A stretch of DNA of 64,000 nt from Methylobacterium sp. 17Sr1-1 (GTDB taxonomy: Bacteria > Pseudomonadota > Alphaproteobacteria > Rhizobiales > Beijerinckiaceae), in the NCBI RefSeq assembly GCF_003173775.1, contig NZ_CP029552.1, positions 1,148,501 through 1,212,500 of the forward strand, written 5' to 3'. Below, in pieces: positions 8,797-16,517 of the stretch. The position numbers and the translations under genes were made by a program. The stretch's first letter is position 1, and the number at the start of each line of letters is the position of its first letter. Below the pieces are notes generated by a model. It had not been told where the DNA came from and made no database searches. It was given only the letters and a program-made list of their open reading frames with translations.

Positions 8797-9367
8797 GATG
8801 GTTTTACGAGCCGCCGGGCTCGCAGCGTGTCTGATCTTGGTGGGGCCGATCTTGGCCGGGCCGATCTTGGCCGGGCCGGCCTCGTCCGATCCCCTCGGCC
8901 CCTACCGCCTCGGCCGGCCCGCGACGCCGGACGCCATCGCCGCCTGGAACATCGACGTGCGCCCCGACGGCGCCGGCCTGCCGCCCGGCCACGGCAGCGT
9001 CGCGGAGGGCCACGCGGTCTTTGCCGCCCGCTGCGCCGCGTGCCACGGCGAGACCGGACAGGGCGGGGCGGCCGACCGGCTGGTCGGCGGGCAGGGCACG
9101 CTCGCGACAGCCAAGCCCGTTCGCACGGTCGGCAGCTTCTGGCCCTACGCCACGACGCTCTTCGACTACGTGCGCCGGGCGATGCCGTTCGACGCGCCGC
9201 AATCCCTGTCCGATGCCGATGTCTACGCGGTCTCGGCCTACCTCCTGCACCTCAACGGGATCGTGCCGGCGGATACCGTCCTCGACGCGGCGAGCCTGCC
9301 CGCCGTGGTGATGCCGAACCGGGCCGGCTTCGTGCCGGATGCGCGGCCGGACGTGAAGGGGCCGTGA
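8786..9367 (+). CDS. SoxD-like monohaem cytochrome c, electron acceptor of the sulfite dehydrogenase
   Basis: A 193-residue exported cytochrome c with one haem-binding CAACH at residues 83-87 and a downstream candidate Met ligand in AMPFDAP. The ATG at 8786 overlaps the soxC-like stop by 11 bases; a second in-frame ATG is at 8798. The signal peptide contains a duplicated PILAG segment caused by a 15-bp DNA repeat. It probably takes electrons from the molybdenum subunit and passes them to the respiratory chain. Confidence 0.85.
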   Translation: MWREMVLRAAGLAACLILVGPILAGPILAGPASSDPLGPYRLGRPATPDAIAAWNIDVRPDGAGLPPGHGSVAEGHAVFAARCAACHGETGQGGAADRLVGGQGTLATAKPVRTVGSFWPYATTLFDYVRRAMPFDAPQSLSDADVYAVSAYLLHLNGIVPADTVLDAASLPAVVMPNRAGFVPDARPDVKGP

Positions 9368-9812
9368 GGCCGTACGGGGCGGTTTAAGTAGACCTCACAA
9401 AACACCCGCCGCGCAGAGGACGCCACAGTGAGCGACGACGGTGGTCGGGAGTCTTGTGAGAGACACCAAGACGGCTCGGGTCAGCACCGCCCCGGCCGGC
9501 CAGGCACCGCTATCCAAGAACGGCAAGACGCACGGGATTCGCCCTCCCGGTCGGGAGAGGGCCGGAGCCGAGACCCAACCAGCTTGAACCTGCGGAGGAT
9601 GGCTGAAGATGGTTTGCCGAGCATAGCCCCGAACCTGGGCCAGTGCGCAAGACCTAAAAGTAGCCCGATGCCGCCTACGACGCGGCCCACAAGAGCTAAC
9701 TTGCTAAAGTGCATCGCACCAAAGCGGCACGCTCGCCCGCTCTCGAACCATTTTCAGTCTCAGCCGTTTTCCCTCGCCAATTCGGGCAATGCCGAACGAG
9801 GGAGAGGCTATC
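9368..9812. other. Intergenic region without a convincing gene
   Basis: About 445 bases follow the cytochrome gene. Several frames are open but lack start signals, signal peptides or recognisable domains. Around 9542-9562 there is a short palindrome GCCCTCCCGGTCGGGAGAGG that resembles the CTCTCCCGAG arms of the repeat at 2166-2396. The base composition falls toward the following small gene, which suggests its promoter lies in the last 120 bases, but I cannot point to clear -35 and -10 boxes. Confidence 0.5.
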
Positions 9813-10064
9813 ATGCGTCAATTGGTGTTTGCTGCCGCCACGACTGTCGTGCTGCTCGCATCGGGTGCTCCGAGCTTCGCACAAGGTTTCCGGATCGGGC
9901 CTGGCGGCGTGGAGATCGATGACGGACGAGGCTACCGCGAAGAGCGCGACGAGCGCCGCTACCGCCGCATGTGTCGGGAGCTTCGTGACCGGTGCGAGAA
10001 CAGGGACGTGTACGGCGAGGAAGGGCAGGGCAACTGCCGCCGCTATCGTCGCATGTGCGGTTAA
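9813..10064 (+). CDS. Small exported protein of unknown function, Arg- and Cys-rich
   Basis: An 83-residue protein with a clear Sec signal peptide (MRQLVFAAATTVVLLASG, cleaved after SFAQ). The mature part is about 60 residues, highly charged, with repeated RRYRRMC motifs and four Cys (two RRMC plus DRCE and NCRR). The ATG at 9813 follows GGGAGAGG at a suitable distance. Codon use is less GC-rich than in its neighbours. Similar short secreted proteins are widespread in rhizobia and methylobacteria, but no function is known to me. Confidence 0.7.
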   Translation: MRQLVFAAATTVVLLASGAPSFAQGFRIGPGGVEIDDGRGYREERDERRYRRMCRELRDRCENRDVYGEEGQGNCRRYRRMCG

Positions 10065-10153
10065 AGAGCGAAAGAGCGGTCGTCGCTCACTGCGAGATGC
10101 GACAAGCGCGGCCCTCGGTCTGAAACGACGAATTCATCGCCTTTCTGCCGACT

Positions 10154-10363
10154 TATACCAACGGCCCAAGATGCCGACGCATCAACGTCGATCTCGGGCA
10201 GGCCCGAGATCGACGAGGCCGTTGACCCATCTCGAATTTTCGACACAAAGCCAGAGACTTGACGAAAATTCGAGAGCGGAACCAAAGGTAATTTTCAACG
10301 ACCGTTGGCATGAATCGAGCTGAGAATATCAAACACTCGATCCTTGCAGGATCGAGTGTTTGA
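10154..10363. repeat. Cluster of three strong stem-loops (intergenic repeat)
   Basis: The gap 10065-10544 holds three near-perfect hairpins in a row. CGTCGATCTCGGG at 10187-10199 pairs with CCCGAGATCGACG at 10203-10215. CTCGAATTTTCG at 10231-10242 pairs with CGAAAATTCGAG at 10263-10274. A perfect 15-bp stem at 10329-10343 pairs with 10349-10363 around a five-base loop. An outer pair CAACGGCC/GGCCGTTG brackets the first hairpin. None has a following T-run, so they look like a repeat element rather than a simple terminator. The rest of the gap to 10544 shows no gene. Confidence 0.7.
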
Positions 10364-10544
10364 AGAGCCCTCTGCTTTCTGCCATTGCGGCTCCGGTAAT
10401 GGCGTGACCGCTCGAGGTTGCGTGGAGTGGTCGACTCTCACGGCCATCTCTCGAACGGGAGAGGGGGACCCGCGCGGCATTGTTATCCTTGGGACGGCTC
10501 AGCCGTTTTCGAGGAGATGACGAGGGCGACCCACGGCTACGCCG

Positions 10545-11915
10545 CTACCGCTGTCCCCGCCGGAACCGCGCCGCCGGATGGCTCGCCGGCAGCAGCCCAT
10601 GGCCGGCCCCAAACACCTTCTCCCGCAAGGGGCCGGGCGCGTAGGCGGTCTTGTAGCGGCCGCGGCGTTGCAATTCCGGCACGACGAGGTCGATGAAGTC
10701 GCCATAGCCCTCCGGCGTCACCGCGTAGCTCAGGTTGAAGCCGTCGATGTCGGTGTCGTCCATCCAGGCTTCCAGGGCGTCGGCCACCTGCGCGGCCGAG
10801 CCGACCAGGACCGGGCCGCGCCCGCCGATGGCGTTGTGGGTGACGATCTCGCGGATCGTCCAGGTCTTCTCCGAGCGGGCGAAGGACTCGACCATCGAGG
10901 CGACCGCGTTGTCCTTCCGGATCACCGGGAACGGATCGTCGAGGTCGTACGGCGCGAGGTCAATGCCGGTCCAGCCCGAGAACAGGGCGAGCGCCCCTTC
11001 CGGATCGACGTGGGCGAGGTAGTCGCGGTGCTTGTCGTGCGCCTCCGCCGCGGTGCGCCCGACGATCACCGTCATCAGGGCGAAGAACAGAATCCCGGCG
11101 GGATCGCGCCCCCGGGCGGCGGCGCGGCGGCGGGTGTCGGCGACCGTCGCGGCGATGGCCGCCTTCGACGGGTCGCTCAGGAACACCGCCTCGGCATGTG
11201 AGGCGGCGAAGTCGCGGCCGCGGTTCGAGGCGCCGGCCTGGAACAGGAACGGCGTGCGCTGCGGCGAGGGATCGACGAGGTGGATGCCCTCCATCCGGAA
11301 ATGCTCGCCCGCGTGCTCGATGCGGTGGATCTTCGAGGGATCGGCGAACAGGCCGCGCGCCCTGTCGCGCAGCACCGCGCCGTCCTCCCAGCTCTCCTCC
11401 CAGAGGCGGTAGACCACGTCGAGGAACTCGTCGGCGATGTCGTAGCGGGTGTCGTGGGCGGTGATCCCGGGCCGGCCCACCGCCCGCGAGGCCGCCGCCG
11501 AGTAGCCGGTGACGACGTTCCAGGCGATGCGCCCGTCCGTGAGGTGATCGAGGGTCGAGAAGCGCCGCGCCAGGGTGAAGGGCGGTTCGTAGGAGACCGA
11601 GGCGGTGATGCCGAAGCCGAGATGCTCCGTCACCGCCGCCATCGCGGAGACGAGCAGCATCGGATCGTATTTCGGCACCTGGGCGGCGCGGCGCAGGGCC
11701 GCCGCAGCCGTGCCGCCATAGACGTCATGGATGCCGATCCCGTCGGCGATGAACAGGGTCTCGAACAGGCCGCGTTCGAGGAGCCGGGCGACGTCGGTCC
11801 AGTATCCGAGGGTGTTGAAGTCCAGCGAGCGGTCGCGCGGGTGGGTCCACAGGCCGGGCGAGAGATGGACCGGGCTGTGGATCGCGAACCCGTTGACGCG
11901 GATCGGCTTCGTCAT
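10545..11915 (-). CDS. LLM-class flavin-dependent monooxygenase (NtaA/SnaA/DszA type), third copy
   Basis: A 456-residue FMN-dependent monooxygenase, more distant from the two copies at the left end. Family segments include SYEPPFTLARRFSTLDHLT, GRIAWNVVTGYS and PFLFQAGASNRGRDFAA. I chose ATG at 11915 because a strong AGGAGG lies 8 bases upstream; a longer in-frame start at 11942 would leave that site inside the gene. It is 31 bases downstream of a MetQ-like binding protein gene on the same strand and probably co-transcribed, which links it again to uptake of a sulfur compound. Confidence 0.92.
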   Translation of the reverse strand: MTKPIRVNGFAIHSPVHLSPGLWTHPRDRSLDFNTLGYWTDVARLLERGLFETLFIADGIGIHDVYGGTAAAALRRAAQVPKYDPMLLVSAMAAVTEHLGFGITASVSYEPPFTLARRFSTLDHLTDGRIAWNVVTGYSAAASRAVGRPGITAHDTRYDIADEFLDVVYRLWEESWEDGAVLRDRARGLFADPSKIHRIEHAGEHFRMEGIHLVDPSPQRTPFLFQAGASNRGRDFAASHAEAVFLSDPSKAAIAATVADTRRRAAARGRDPAGILFFALMTVIVGRTAAEAHDKHRDYLAHVDPEGALALFSGWTGIDLAPYDLDDPFPVIRKDNAVASMVESFARSEKTWTIREIVTHNAIGGRGPVLVGSAAQVADALEAWMDDTDIDGFNLSYAVTPEGYGDFIDLVVPELQRRGRYKTAYAPGPLREKVFGAGHGLLPASHPAARFRRGQR

Positions 11916-11946
11916 GCGGAAGGCCTCCTGGCGCGGGTTCACGGGA

Positions 11947-12819
11947 TCAGCGGAAATAGTCCGGCAGGGTGAAGCCGTCGTAGAAGCGGTCGGCCCGGAT
12001 CGCCGCCTGGAACGCGTCCGAGCGGTAGGCCGCCACGATCGCCTTCGCCCACGGCGTCTCCGCCTGGCCGCGGCGGACCGCCACCACGTTGATGTACGGC
12101 GCGGTCATCTTTTCCAGCGCCAGGGCCTCGGTGAGCTTGAGGCCGCTGAAGATCGCGAAGTTGCCCTGGATCGCCGCGAAGTCGACGTCGTCGAGGGCGC
12201 GCGGCGCCTGGGCGGCCTCCAGCGGCACGATGCGGATGCCGCTCGGATTGGCGATCACGTCGAGTTCGGTGACGTCGACCGGGTTGGCGTTGGGAGTCAG
12301 CCCGATCCAGCCGGCGTCGCGAAGAATCTTGAGCGCCCGCTCCAGGTTCACCGGATCGTTCGGCACCGCGACGGTCGCGCCCGGGCGCACGGCCGAGAGC
12401 GTCTTGTGCTTGCGCGAGTAGAGCCCCATCGGCGGCGTCGGCACCTGCACGATGCCGACGAGGTCGGTGCCGTTCCGCTCGTTGTAGGCCTTCAGGTAGA
12501 CGCTGTGCTGCATCACGTTGGCGTCGATCTCGTCGAAGGCCACCGCCTTGTTGACCTCGAGCCCGGTGCTGAAATGGGCGTAGGCGATGCGGTAGCCCTG
12601 CGCGCCGAGGACAGGCGCGGCGCCGGCCTTGAACGCGTCCTCGTAGGGCCCCGGCGTGAAGCCGACCCGCAGGTCGCGCTTCTCGAGGGACGCCTTGATG
12701 GGGGCGCCCGCTTGGGCGAGGGCCGGAGCGGCGGCAGTCGCGAGCAGGGCGACCAGCCCGAGCAGGGTGGCGACGAGGGTGCGGCCGCTCGGACGGCGAG
12801 GGGACGGATCGGCGGTCAT
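11947..12819 (-). CDS. MetQ/NlpA-family ABC transporter substrate-binding protein
   Basis: A 290-residue binding protein. An N-terminal hydrophobic segment (residues 14-35) ends at PALAQAGAP, without a lipobox Cys, so it is predicted to be soluble in the periplasm. Core motifs KRDLRVGFTPGPYEDAFKAG, QHSVYLKAYNERNG and QGNFAIFSGL match the methionine-binding family. No cognate permease or ATPase lies next to it, so it must use components elsewhere. It is the first gene of the minus-strand pair with the third monooxygenase and is divergent from the DszC/SfnB-like gene. The ligand may be methionine or another sulfur-containing compound. Confidence 0.9.
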   Translation of the reverse strand: MTADPSPRRPSGRTLVATLLGLVALLATAAAPALAQAGAPIKASLEKRDLRVGFTPGPYEDAFKAGAAPVLGAQGYRIAYAHFSTGLEVNKAVAFDEIDANVMQHSVYLKAYNERNGTDLVGIVQVPTPPMGLYSRKHKTLSAVRPGATVAVPNDPVNLERALKILRDAGWIGLTPNANPVDVTELDVIANPSGIRIVPLEAAQAPRALDDVDFAAIQGNFAIFSGLKLTEALALEKMTAPYINVVAVRRGQAETPWAKAIVAAYRSDAFQAAIRADRFYDGFTLPDYFR

Positions 12820-13142
12820 CGTGAGGTCCGGCGTGGGGAGAGGCGACAGGCTCGGCCGTGCCCCCAGCCTCTGTCAACGAGAATGTTCTTTTTGTAGAAC
12901 GGCGGGATCGAAAGAGTGCTTCTTCACAGCCGCTCCGACGCAGTATGATCATTCCGAAAACGCCAAAATGGCCATTTGATCGATCACGAAAGCTTGCCTG
13001 ATCCGTCGCCTCCGGCGAAAAGATCTCCATTGCAGAGCCGGCCGCCACCGTTCGTTCTCTTAAAAGAACGAATTTGTGAGGCGTCGGCGCAAGGTCCGGC
13101 GAGACGCGGTCCCGGATGGGATGCGCCGGCCGACAGGATGGG
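12820..13142. promoter_or_regulatory. Divergent promoter region with two GTTCT-N6-AGAAC operator candidates
   Basis: The region separates two divergent sulfur-related genes and is much more AT-rich than its surroundings. GTTCT at 12885-12889 and AGAAC at 12896-12900 form an inverted repeat with a 6-base spacer. The same arms and spacer recur at 13054-13058 and 13065-13069, here inside a nearly perfect 22-bp palindrome at 13051-13072. One copy lies close to each gene, as expected for a regulator controlling both directions. A further palindrome TGATCGATCA is at 12977-12986. The regulator is not encoded nearby. Confidence 0.6.
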
Positions 13143-14375
13143 ATGACCGAGATGACGCAGATCCAGGCCGGCTGGGGTGCGGGCCCGAGCGCCCGCTACG
13201 AGGATCTGGCCGAGCGCTTCCGGCCGGTCTTCCGCGAGATCCGCGCGGGCGCGCCCGCTCGCGACCACGACCGGCGCCTGCCCCACGCCGAGCTCGCGGC
13301 GCTGAAGGAGGCCGGTTTCACCACCTTGCGGCTGCCGCCCGAGGAGGGCGGGCACGGCGCGAGCCTGCCGGAGCTGTTCGGGCTCCTGATCGAATTGTCC
13401 GAGGGCGATCCCAATGTGACGAACGCGCTGCGCGCGCATTTCGGCTTCACCGAGGACGTGCTGAACTCACCCCATCCGGACTGGCGCCGCCAGTGGCTGC
13501 CGCGGCTCGCCGCACGCCAGACGGTCGGCAGCGGCGTCTCGGAGACCGGCACCGCCAAGGTCGGCAGCTTCGAGACCGTGCTCAAGCGGCGCGGCGACGG
13601 CTACGTCCTCGACGGCACCAAGTTCTACACCACCGGCTCGCTCTTTGCCGACTGGATCCATCTCGCCGCGGTCGACGAGGCCGGCCAGCCGGTCGGCGCC
13701 GCGGTGCCCCGGCGCGCCGCAGGGGTCGAGGTGCTGGACGACTGGGACGGCTTCGGCCAGGCGCTGACCGCGAGCGGTACGGCCAGGTTCAGCGGCGTCG
13801 CCGTCGAGGCGGCCTGGGTGAACCCCGATCCCGGCCGGTTCCGCTACGCCGTGGCGTTCTACCAGCTCGTCCACCTCGCGACGCTGGCCGGAATCGGCCG
13901 GGCGGCGGCAGGCGACGTCGCCCGCCTCGTCGCCGGGCGCACCCGTGTCTACAGCCACGGCAATACCGCCCGAACCGCCGACGACCCGCAGGTGCTCCAG
14001 GTGGTCGGCCGGGTGCGCGGGGCGGCCTACGCGGCCGGCGCCATCGTGCTCAAGGCGGCGGAGGCGGTCGGGCGCGTCTGGGAGGCCGACCGGGCCGGGG
14101 ACGGGGAGGGGGCGGCCGTCGCCGCGACGGTGGCCGACGTCGAGGTCAACCAGGCGGTGACGGTGGTGACCGGGCTGGTGCTCGACGCCACGACGCAGAT
14201 CTTCGATGCGCTCGGCGCGTCGTCGACCCGGCGCGGTCTCGCCCTCGACCGGCACTGGCGCAACGCCCGCACCATTGCGACGCACAACCCCCGCATCTAC
14301 CGCGACCGCACCGTCGGCGACTTCGCGGTCAACGGCGCGGCCCCGCCGCGGCAGTATCGCGTTGGCGAGGCGTGA
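13143..14375 (+). CDS. Acyl-CoA dehydrogenase-like flavoprotein (SfnB/DszC-type sulfur acquisition monooxygenase)
   Basis: A 410-residue protein of the acyl-CoA dehydrogenase fold. Segments LRLPPEEGGHGASLPELF, GSGVSETGTAKVGSF and DGTKFYTTGSLFADWI match the DszC/SfnB branch, which uses reduced flavin and oxygen to attack organosulfur compounds rather than dehydrogenating CoA esters. The family's catalytic Glu of true acyl-CoA dehydrogenases is not evident. It is divergent from the MetQ/monooxygenase pair across a shared candidate operator. ATG at 13143 follows an AGGATGGG stretch; another in-frame ATG is at 13152. Confidence 0.88.
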   Translation: MTEMTQIQAGWGAGPSARYEDLAERFRPVFREIRAGAPARDHDRRLPHAELAALKEAGFTTLRLPPEEGGHGASLPELFGLLIELSEGDPNVTNALRAHFGFTEDVLNSPHPDWRRQWLPRLAARQTVGSGVSETGTAKVGSFETVLKRRGDGYVLDGTKFYTTGSLFADWIHLAAVDEAGQPVGAAVPRRAAGVEVLDDWDGFGQALTASGTARFSGVAVEAAWVNPDPGRFRYAVAFYQLVHLATLAGIGRAAAGDVARLVAGRTRVYSHGNTARTADDPQVLQVVGRVRGAAYAAGAIVLKAAEAVGRVWEADRAGDGEGAAVAATVADVEVNQAVTVVTGLVLDATTQIFDALGASSTRRGLALDRHWRNARTIATHNPRIYRDRTVGDFAVNGAAPPRQYRVGEA

Positions 14376-14385
14376 GACGATCGTC

Positions 14386-14409
14386 GTCGCGCCCGGCCAC
14401 GGGCGCGAC
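14386..14409 (+). terminator. Strong GC hairpin just after the SfnB/DszC-like gene
   Basis: A perfect 10-bp stem, GTCGCGCCCG with CGGGCGCGAC, closes a GCCA tetraloop 10 bases after the stop codon. No T-run follows, so intrinsic termination is uncertain, but its position fits a transcript end or stability hairpin. Confidence 0.45.
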
Positions 14410-14826
14410 GGGCCGCGGGAGTCGGTCGGCTACGCCCTCGGTGCGTCGGGCGCACGGGCGACGTGGAGCCGCGCGATCCCGTCGTTGGCGAGCTGGGCCA
14501 CGAGCTGCAATTCCCAGTCGATGGAGCCCTGCATGGCGGCTTGGGCGTTGTCGATGCCCTCCGCGCGTCAGCGGGATTGGCCGCCGCGGCCCGCCCGTCC
14601 GGCGAGGTCCGGTCGCGGGCGAGAGGACGTTCAGGGGCTCGCCCGCCAGCGGCCCCACGACGACTGAACCTGGAACCCATCCAGCCGCCGGCCCGTTGGT
14701 CGGTGGATCTTCATTTGGACCCGAGACCCCGCCTTCAGCCCCGCCGGCATCCGCCGAGCGGGGTTTTCTTGTGTCTGACATCCGCCCGCCGGTTCACTCG
14801 CCCTCACCCACCCCTCCGGCCACGGC
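14410..14826. other. Intergenic stretch with possible gene remnant and a terminator-like hairpin
   Basis: No intact gene is supported here. On the minus strand about 14570-14435 there is a coding-looking tail reading SIDWELQLVAQLANDGIARL and ending in a stop, but it has no start in frame; it may be the end of a decayed gene. At 14739-14744 and 14758-14763, CCCCGC pairs with GCGGGG followed by TTTTCTT, which looks like a rho-independent terminator for plus-strand transcripts. Confidence 0.4.
14739..14770 (+). terminator. Candidate rho-independent terminator
   Basis: CCCCGC (14739-14744) and GCGGGG (14758-14763) form a stem that is followed directly by TTTTCTT. An alternative pairing uses ACCCCGC at 14726. 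No plus-strand gene is immediately upstream, so it may serve a lost gene. Confidence 0.45.
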
Positions 14827-14991
14827 ATGTCCCAGCCGATGACGAGGTCACCCGCCGCTGATTCGCTCCGCGAAATCCTCCGGCACCTCGCCGGACTGCC
14901 CGCGGATCGCGATACGCTCGAGTTCGCCCGCCTCGTCGCACGCCCGGTCACTCAGCTGCCGCGCCCGGCTTCCGCACCGAGACCACGTTGA
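14827..14991 (+). CDS. Possible small protein of 54 residues
   Basis: A short frame beginning MSQPMTRSPAADSLREILRH and containing a leucine-rich predicted helix (about residues 13-42). Third codon positions are mostly G or C, as in real genes here. It overlaps the 3' end of the convergent exported-protein gene by 40 bases and has no obvious ribosome binding site, so it could be spurious. No family is recognised. Confidence 0.3.
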   Translation: MSQPMTRSPAADSLREILRHLAGLPADRDTLEFARLVARPVTQLPRPASAPRPR

Positions 14992-15914
14992 GCCTTGGAT
15001 CTCAGGCGCTTGTTCTGGAAGACCAGCTTGACGGTGGCGCCGCTGCCCCGGTCCGACCAGAGATACGTCTCGAATGTGCCGAGCCCGGGGATGGTCGCAG
15101 TGGCATCGATGGTGCCGCGGCAGCCGAGCAGGCCCTCGACCTCGACGAGGCGCATCTCGGCTTGGAGCAGCTCGAAGGCGCCGAGGGTGACGGGGCATTG
15201 CGTCCGCTCGGTCGGCGGCCGGTGTGCGGCGACCCGTGCGAGCGCGTAGCGGGGCTGCGCCGGCAGCGCCGGCTCAGGAGCCGGCGACTGCGTGTGCCAG
15301 GTTCGTGCGGGCGCCGCGTCATCCCCCGTATCGGGGGAAGCGACCGGCACTCCGCCCGTATCGGGCACTTCCGCATGCAGGGTGTCGCCAGGTGCTGCGA
15401 CGGGTCGTGCGCCTTCTGGTACGGCTCCGCCGTTTCGCAGGGCGGGGGTGAAGGCCGATCCCCGCCGCAGCCGGGCGGACCCGGTCGATGCGCCACCGCG
15501 ATCGGACCCGTGAGGCGCCCGCTCCTCGCCCGCCTCGACGGGGGCACGGGCGTGGCCGACGACGATGGCCCGGCGCAAGGCCGTCTCGAGGCTGCGTAGG
15601 TCGCGGGCGAGGCTCTCACTCCGCCCGGTGCCGGCCGACCCGGAGCGGGTCTCGCAGGCTGCGAAGGCGGACAGGGCGTCACGGATCTCGTCCTCGGTCC
15701 ACTGCCCGGCTGGCTTGCCGAACAGGTCGGTCTCCCCTTGGGGCACAGCTGACGCCGTGGGGGTGCTGAGCCGGCCGAGCCTCTTCTCCGCGAGGGCGCG
15801 GTGCGCGCCGCAGCCGCCGGCCGCCGCGAGGGCCGCGCGGAACGGTGAGGGTGCGGCGGCAAGGGAGGAGCAGCAGGTGGCGGCGATCAGGGCCGGTGCG
15901 AGAAGGAAGCGCAT
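14952..15914 (-). CDS. Hypothetical exported protein
   Basis: A 320-residue protein beginning MRFLLAPALIAATCCSSLAAA, a signal peptide with two Cys near the cleavage region. The middle (about residues 110-210) is low-complexity and Ala/Pro/Gly-rich. The C-terminal 100 residues (CPVTLGAFELLQAEMRLVEV through LVFQNKRLRSKAQRGLG) look folded, with two Cys and a beta-rich pattern. It carries no domain I recognise. It is convergent with the possible 54-residue gene and divergent from the umuDC remnant. Confidence 0.7.
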   Translation of the reverse strand: MRFLLAPALIAATCCSSLAAAPSPFRAALAAAGGCGAHRALAEKRLGRLSTPTASAVPQGETDLFGKPAGQWTEDEIRDALSAFAACETRSGSAGTGRSESLARDLRSLETALRRAIVVGHARAPVEAGEERAPHGSDRGGASTGSARLRRGSAFTPALRNGGAVPEGARPVAAPGDTLHAEVPDTGGVPVASPDTGDDAAPARTWHTQSPAPEPALPAQPRYALARVAAHRPPTERTQCPVTLGAFELLQAEMRLVEVEGLLGCRGTIDATATIPGLGTFETYLWSDRGSGATVKLVFQNKRLRSKAQRGLGAEAGRGS

Positions 15915-16051
15915 GCGGGCGGTCCCCGGGGATTAGGTCATGCTGCCTAACCGAGGGGCTCGACGTAAACGGACTCTTAACACTCGGGCCGGCGCAGGCG
16001 GGCTTCCGCCACCATGCCTTACCGTCCGTTGACCCCCTCACTCAGATCGAC

Positions 16052-16430
16052 CGTACTCGGATTCCCCTGCCGGCAGGCAACCGCGCGCTCCTCGCGGGCT
16101 CGCGCCTTGCCGTCACCGTGGAGCCGTCCTCCGGCCCGGTCGTGGTTGCGGTGGTCGACGGCACGATGAGCCTGAAGCGCCTGGCGATGACGGGCCATCG
16201 GGTCGCGACAGACCTCTTACCGCTCGACGAGGCGCTGCGGTCGCCGGTCGATGCCTGCGATCGGGAGAGATCCGGGACGCTGATGTCGGCGACGGATGTC
16301 TGCAACTCCCGGTTCGGGCACGATGCCGTAGCGCCGACGCGGGCGGGGCTGGTCGATCGAAGTTCGGGATGTGCTCGCCGTGCTGTTGACCGATGTCCCG
16401 ACGGTGAGTATGGCCGTCCAATCGTCTAAT
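16052..16430 (+). pseudogene. Decayed umuD-umuC remnant (UmuD C-terminal part joined to UmuC C-terminus)
   Basis: One reading frame contains LLAGSRLAVTVEPSSG followed by VVVAVVDGTMSLKRL, which matches the C-terminal peptidase half of UmuD (dGdllvVdra...sGdvVvAvvdG...KrL) but lacks the catalytic Ser-Met segment. It continues directly into LMSATDVCNSRFGHDAVAPT, which matches the C-terminal region of UmuC (MsalDacNarfGrgaVvPa). Just after this, a one-base insertion near 16356-16362 breaks what should read WSTKFEMRTP. The body of umuC is gone. This looks like an internal deletion plus frameshift in an error-prone polymerase V operon. Boundaries are approximate. Confidence 0.65.
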
Positions 16431-16517
16431 GTATCATCTGAATGACTTATCTACGCAAATTATCCAGGGCCGCGAAGATGATGGGCCGGCCCTGAATCAA
16501 GGCCAGCCCACCATTTC

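Noticed and set aside
9428..9922. Open frame of about 160 codons after the cytochrome gene
   Set aside because: The translation is low-complexity and hydrophilic, has no ribosome binding site, and its end overlaps the well-supported small exported protein in another frame.
10441..10470. TCTCGAACGGGAGAGG hairpin as a terminator of the third monooxygenase gene
   Set aside because: It resembles the CTCTCCCGAG arms of the dispersed repeats and no T-run follows on the required strand.
14297..14680. Minus-strand open frames over the end of the SfnB/DszC-like gene
   Set aside because: They are compositionally biased and antisense to a clear gene for part of their length. Only a short coding-looking tail near 14435-14570 deserves mention, and it is in a different frame without a start.
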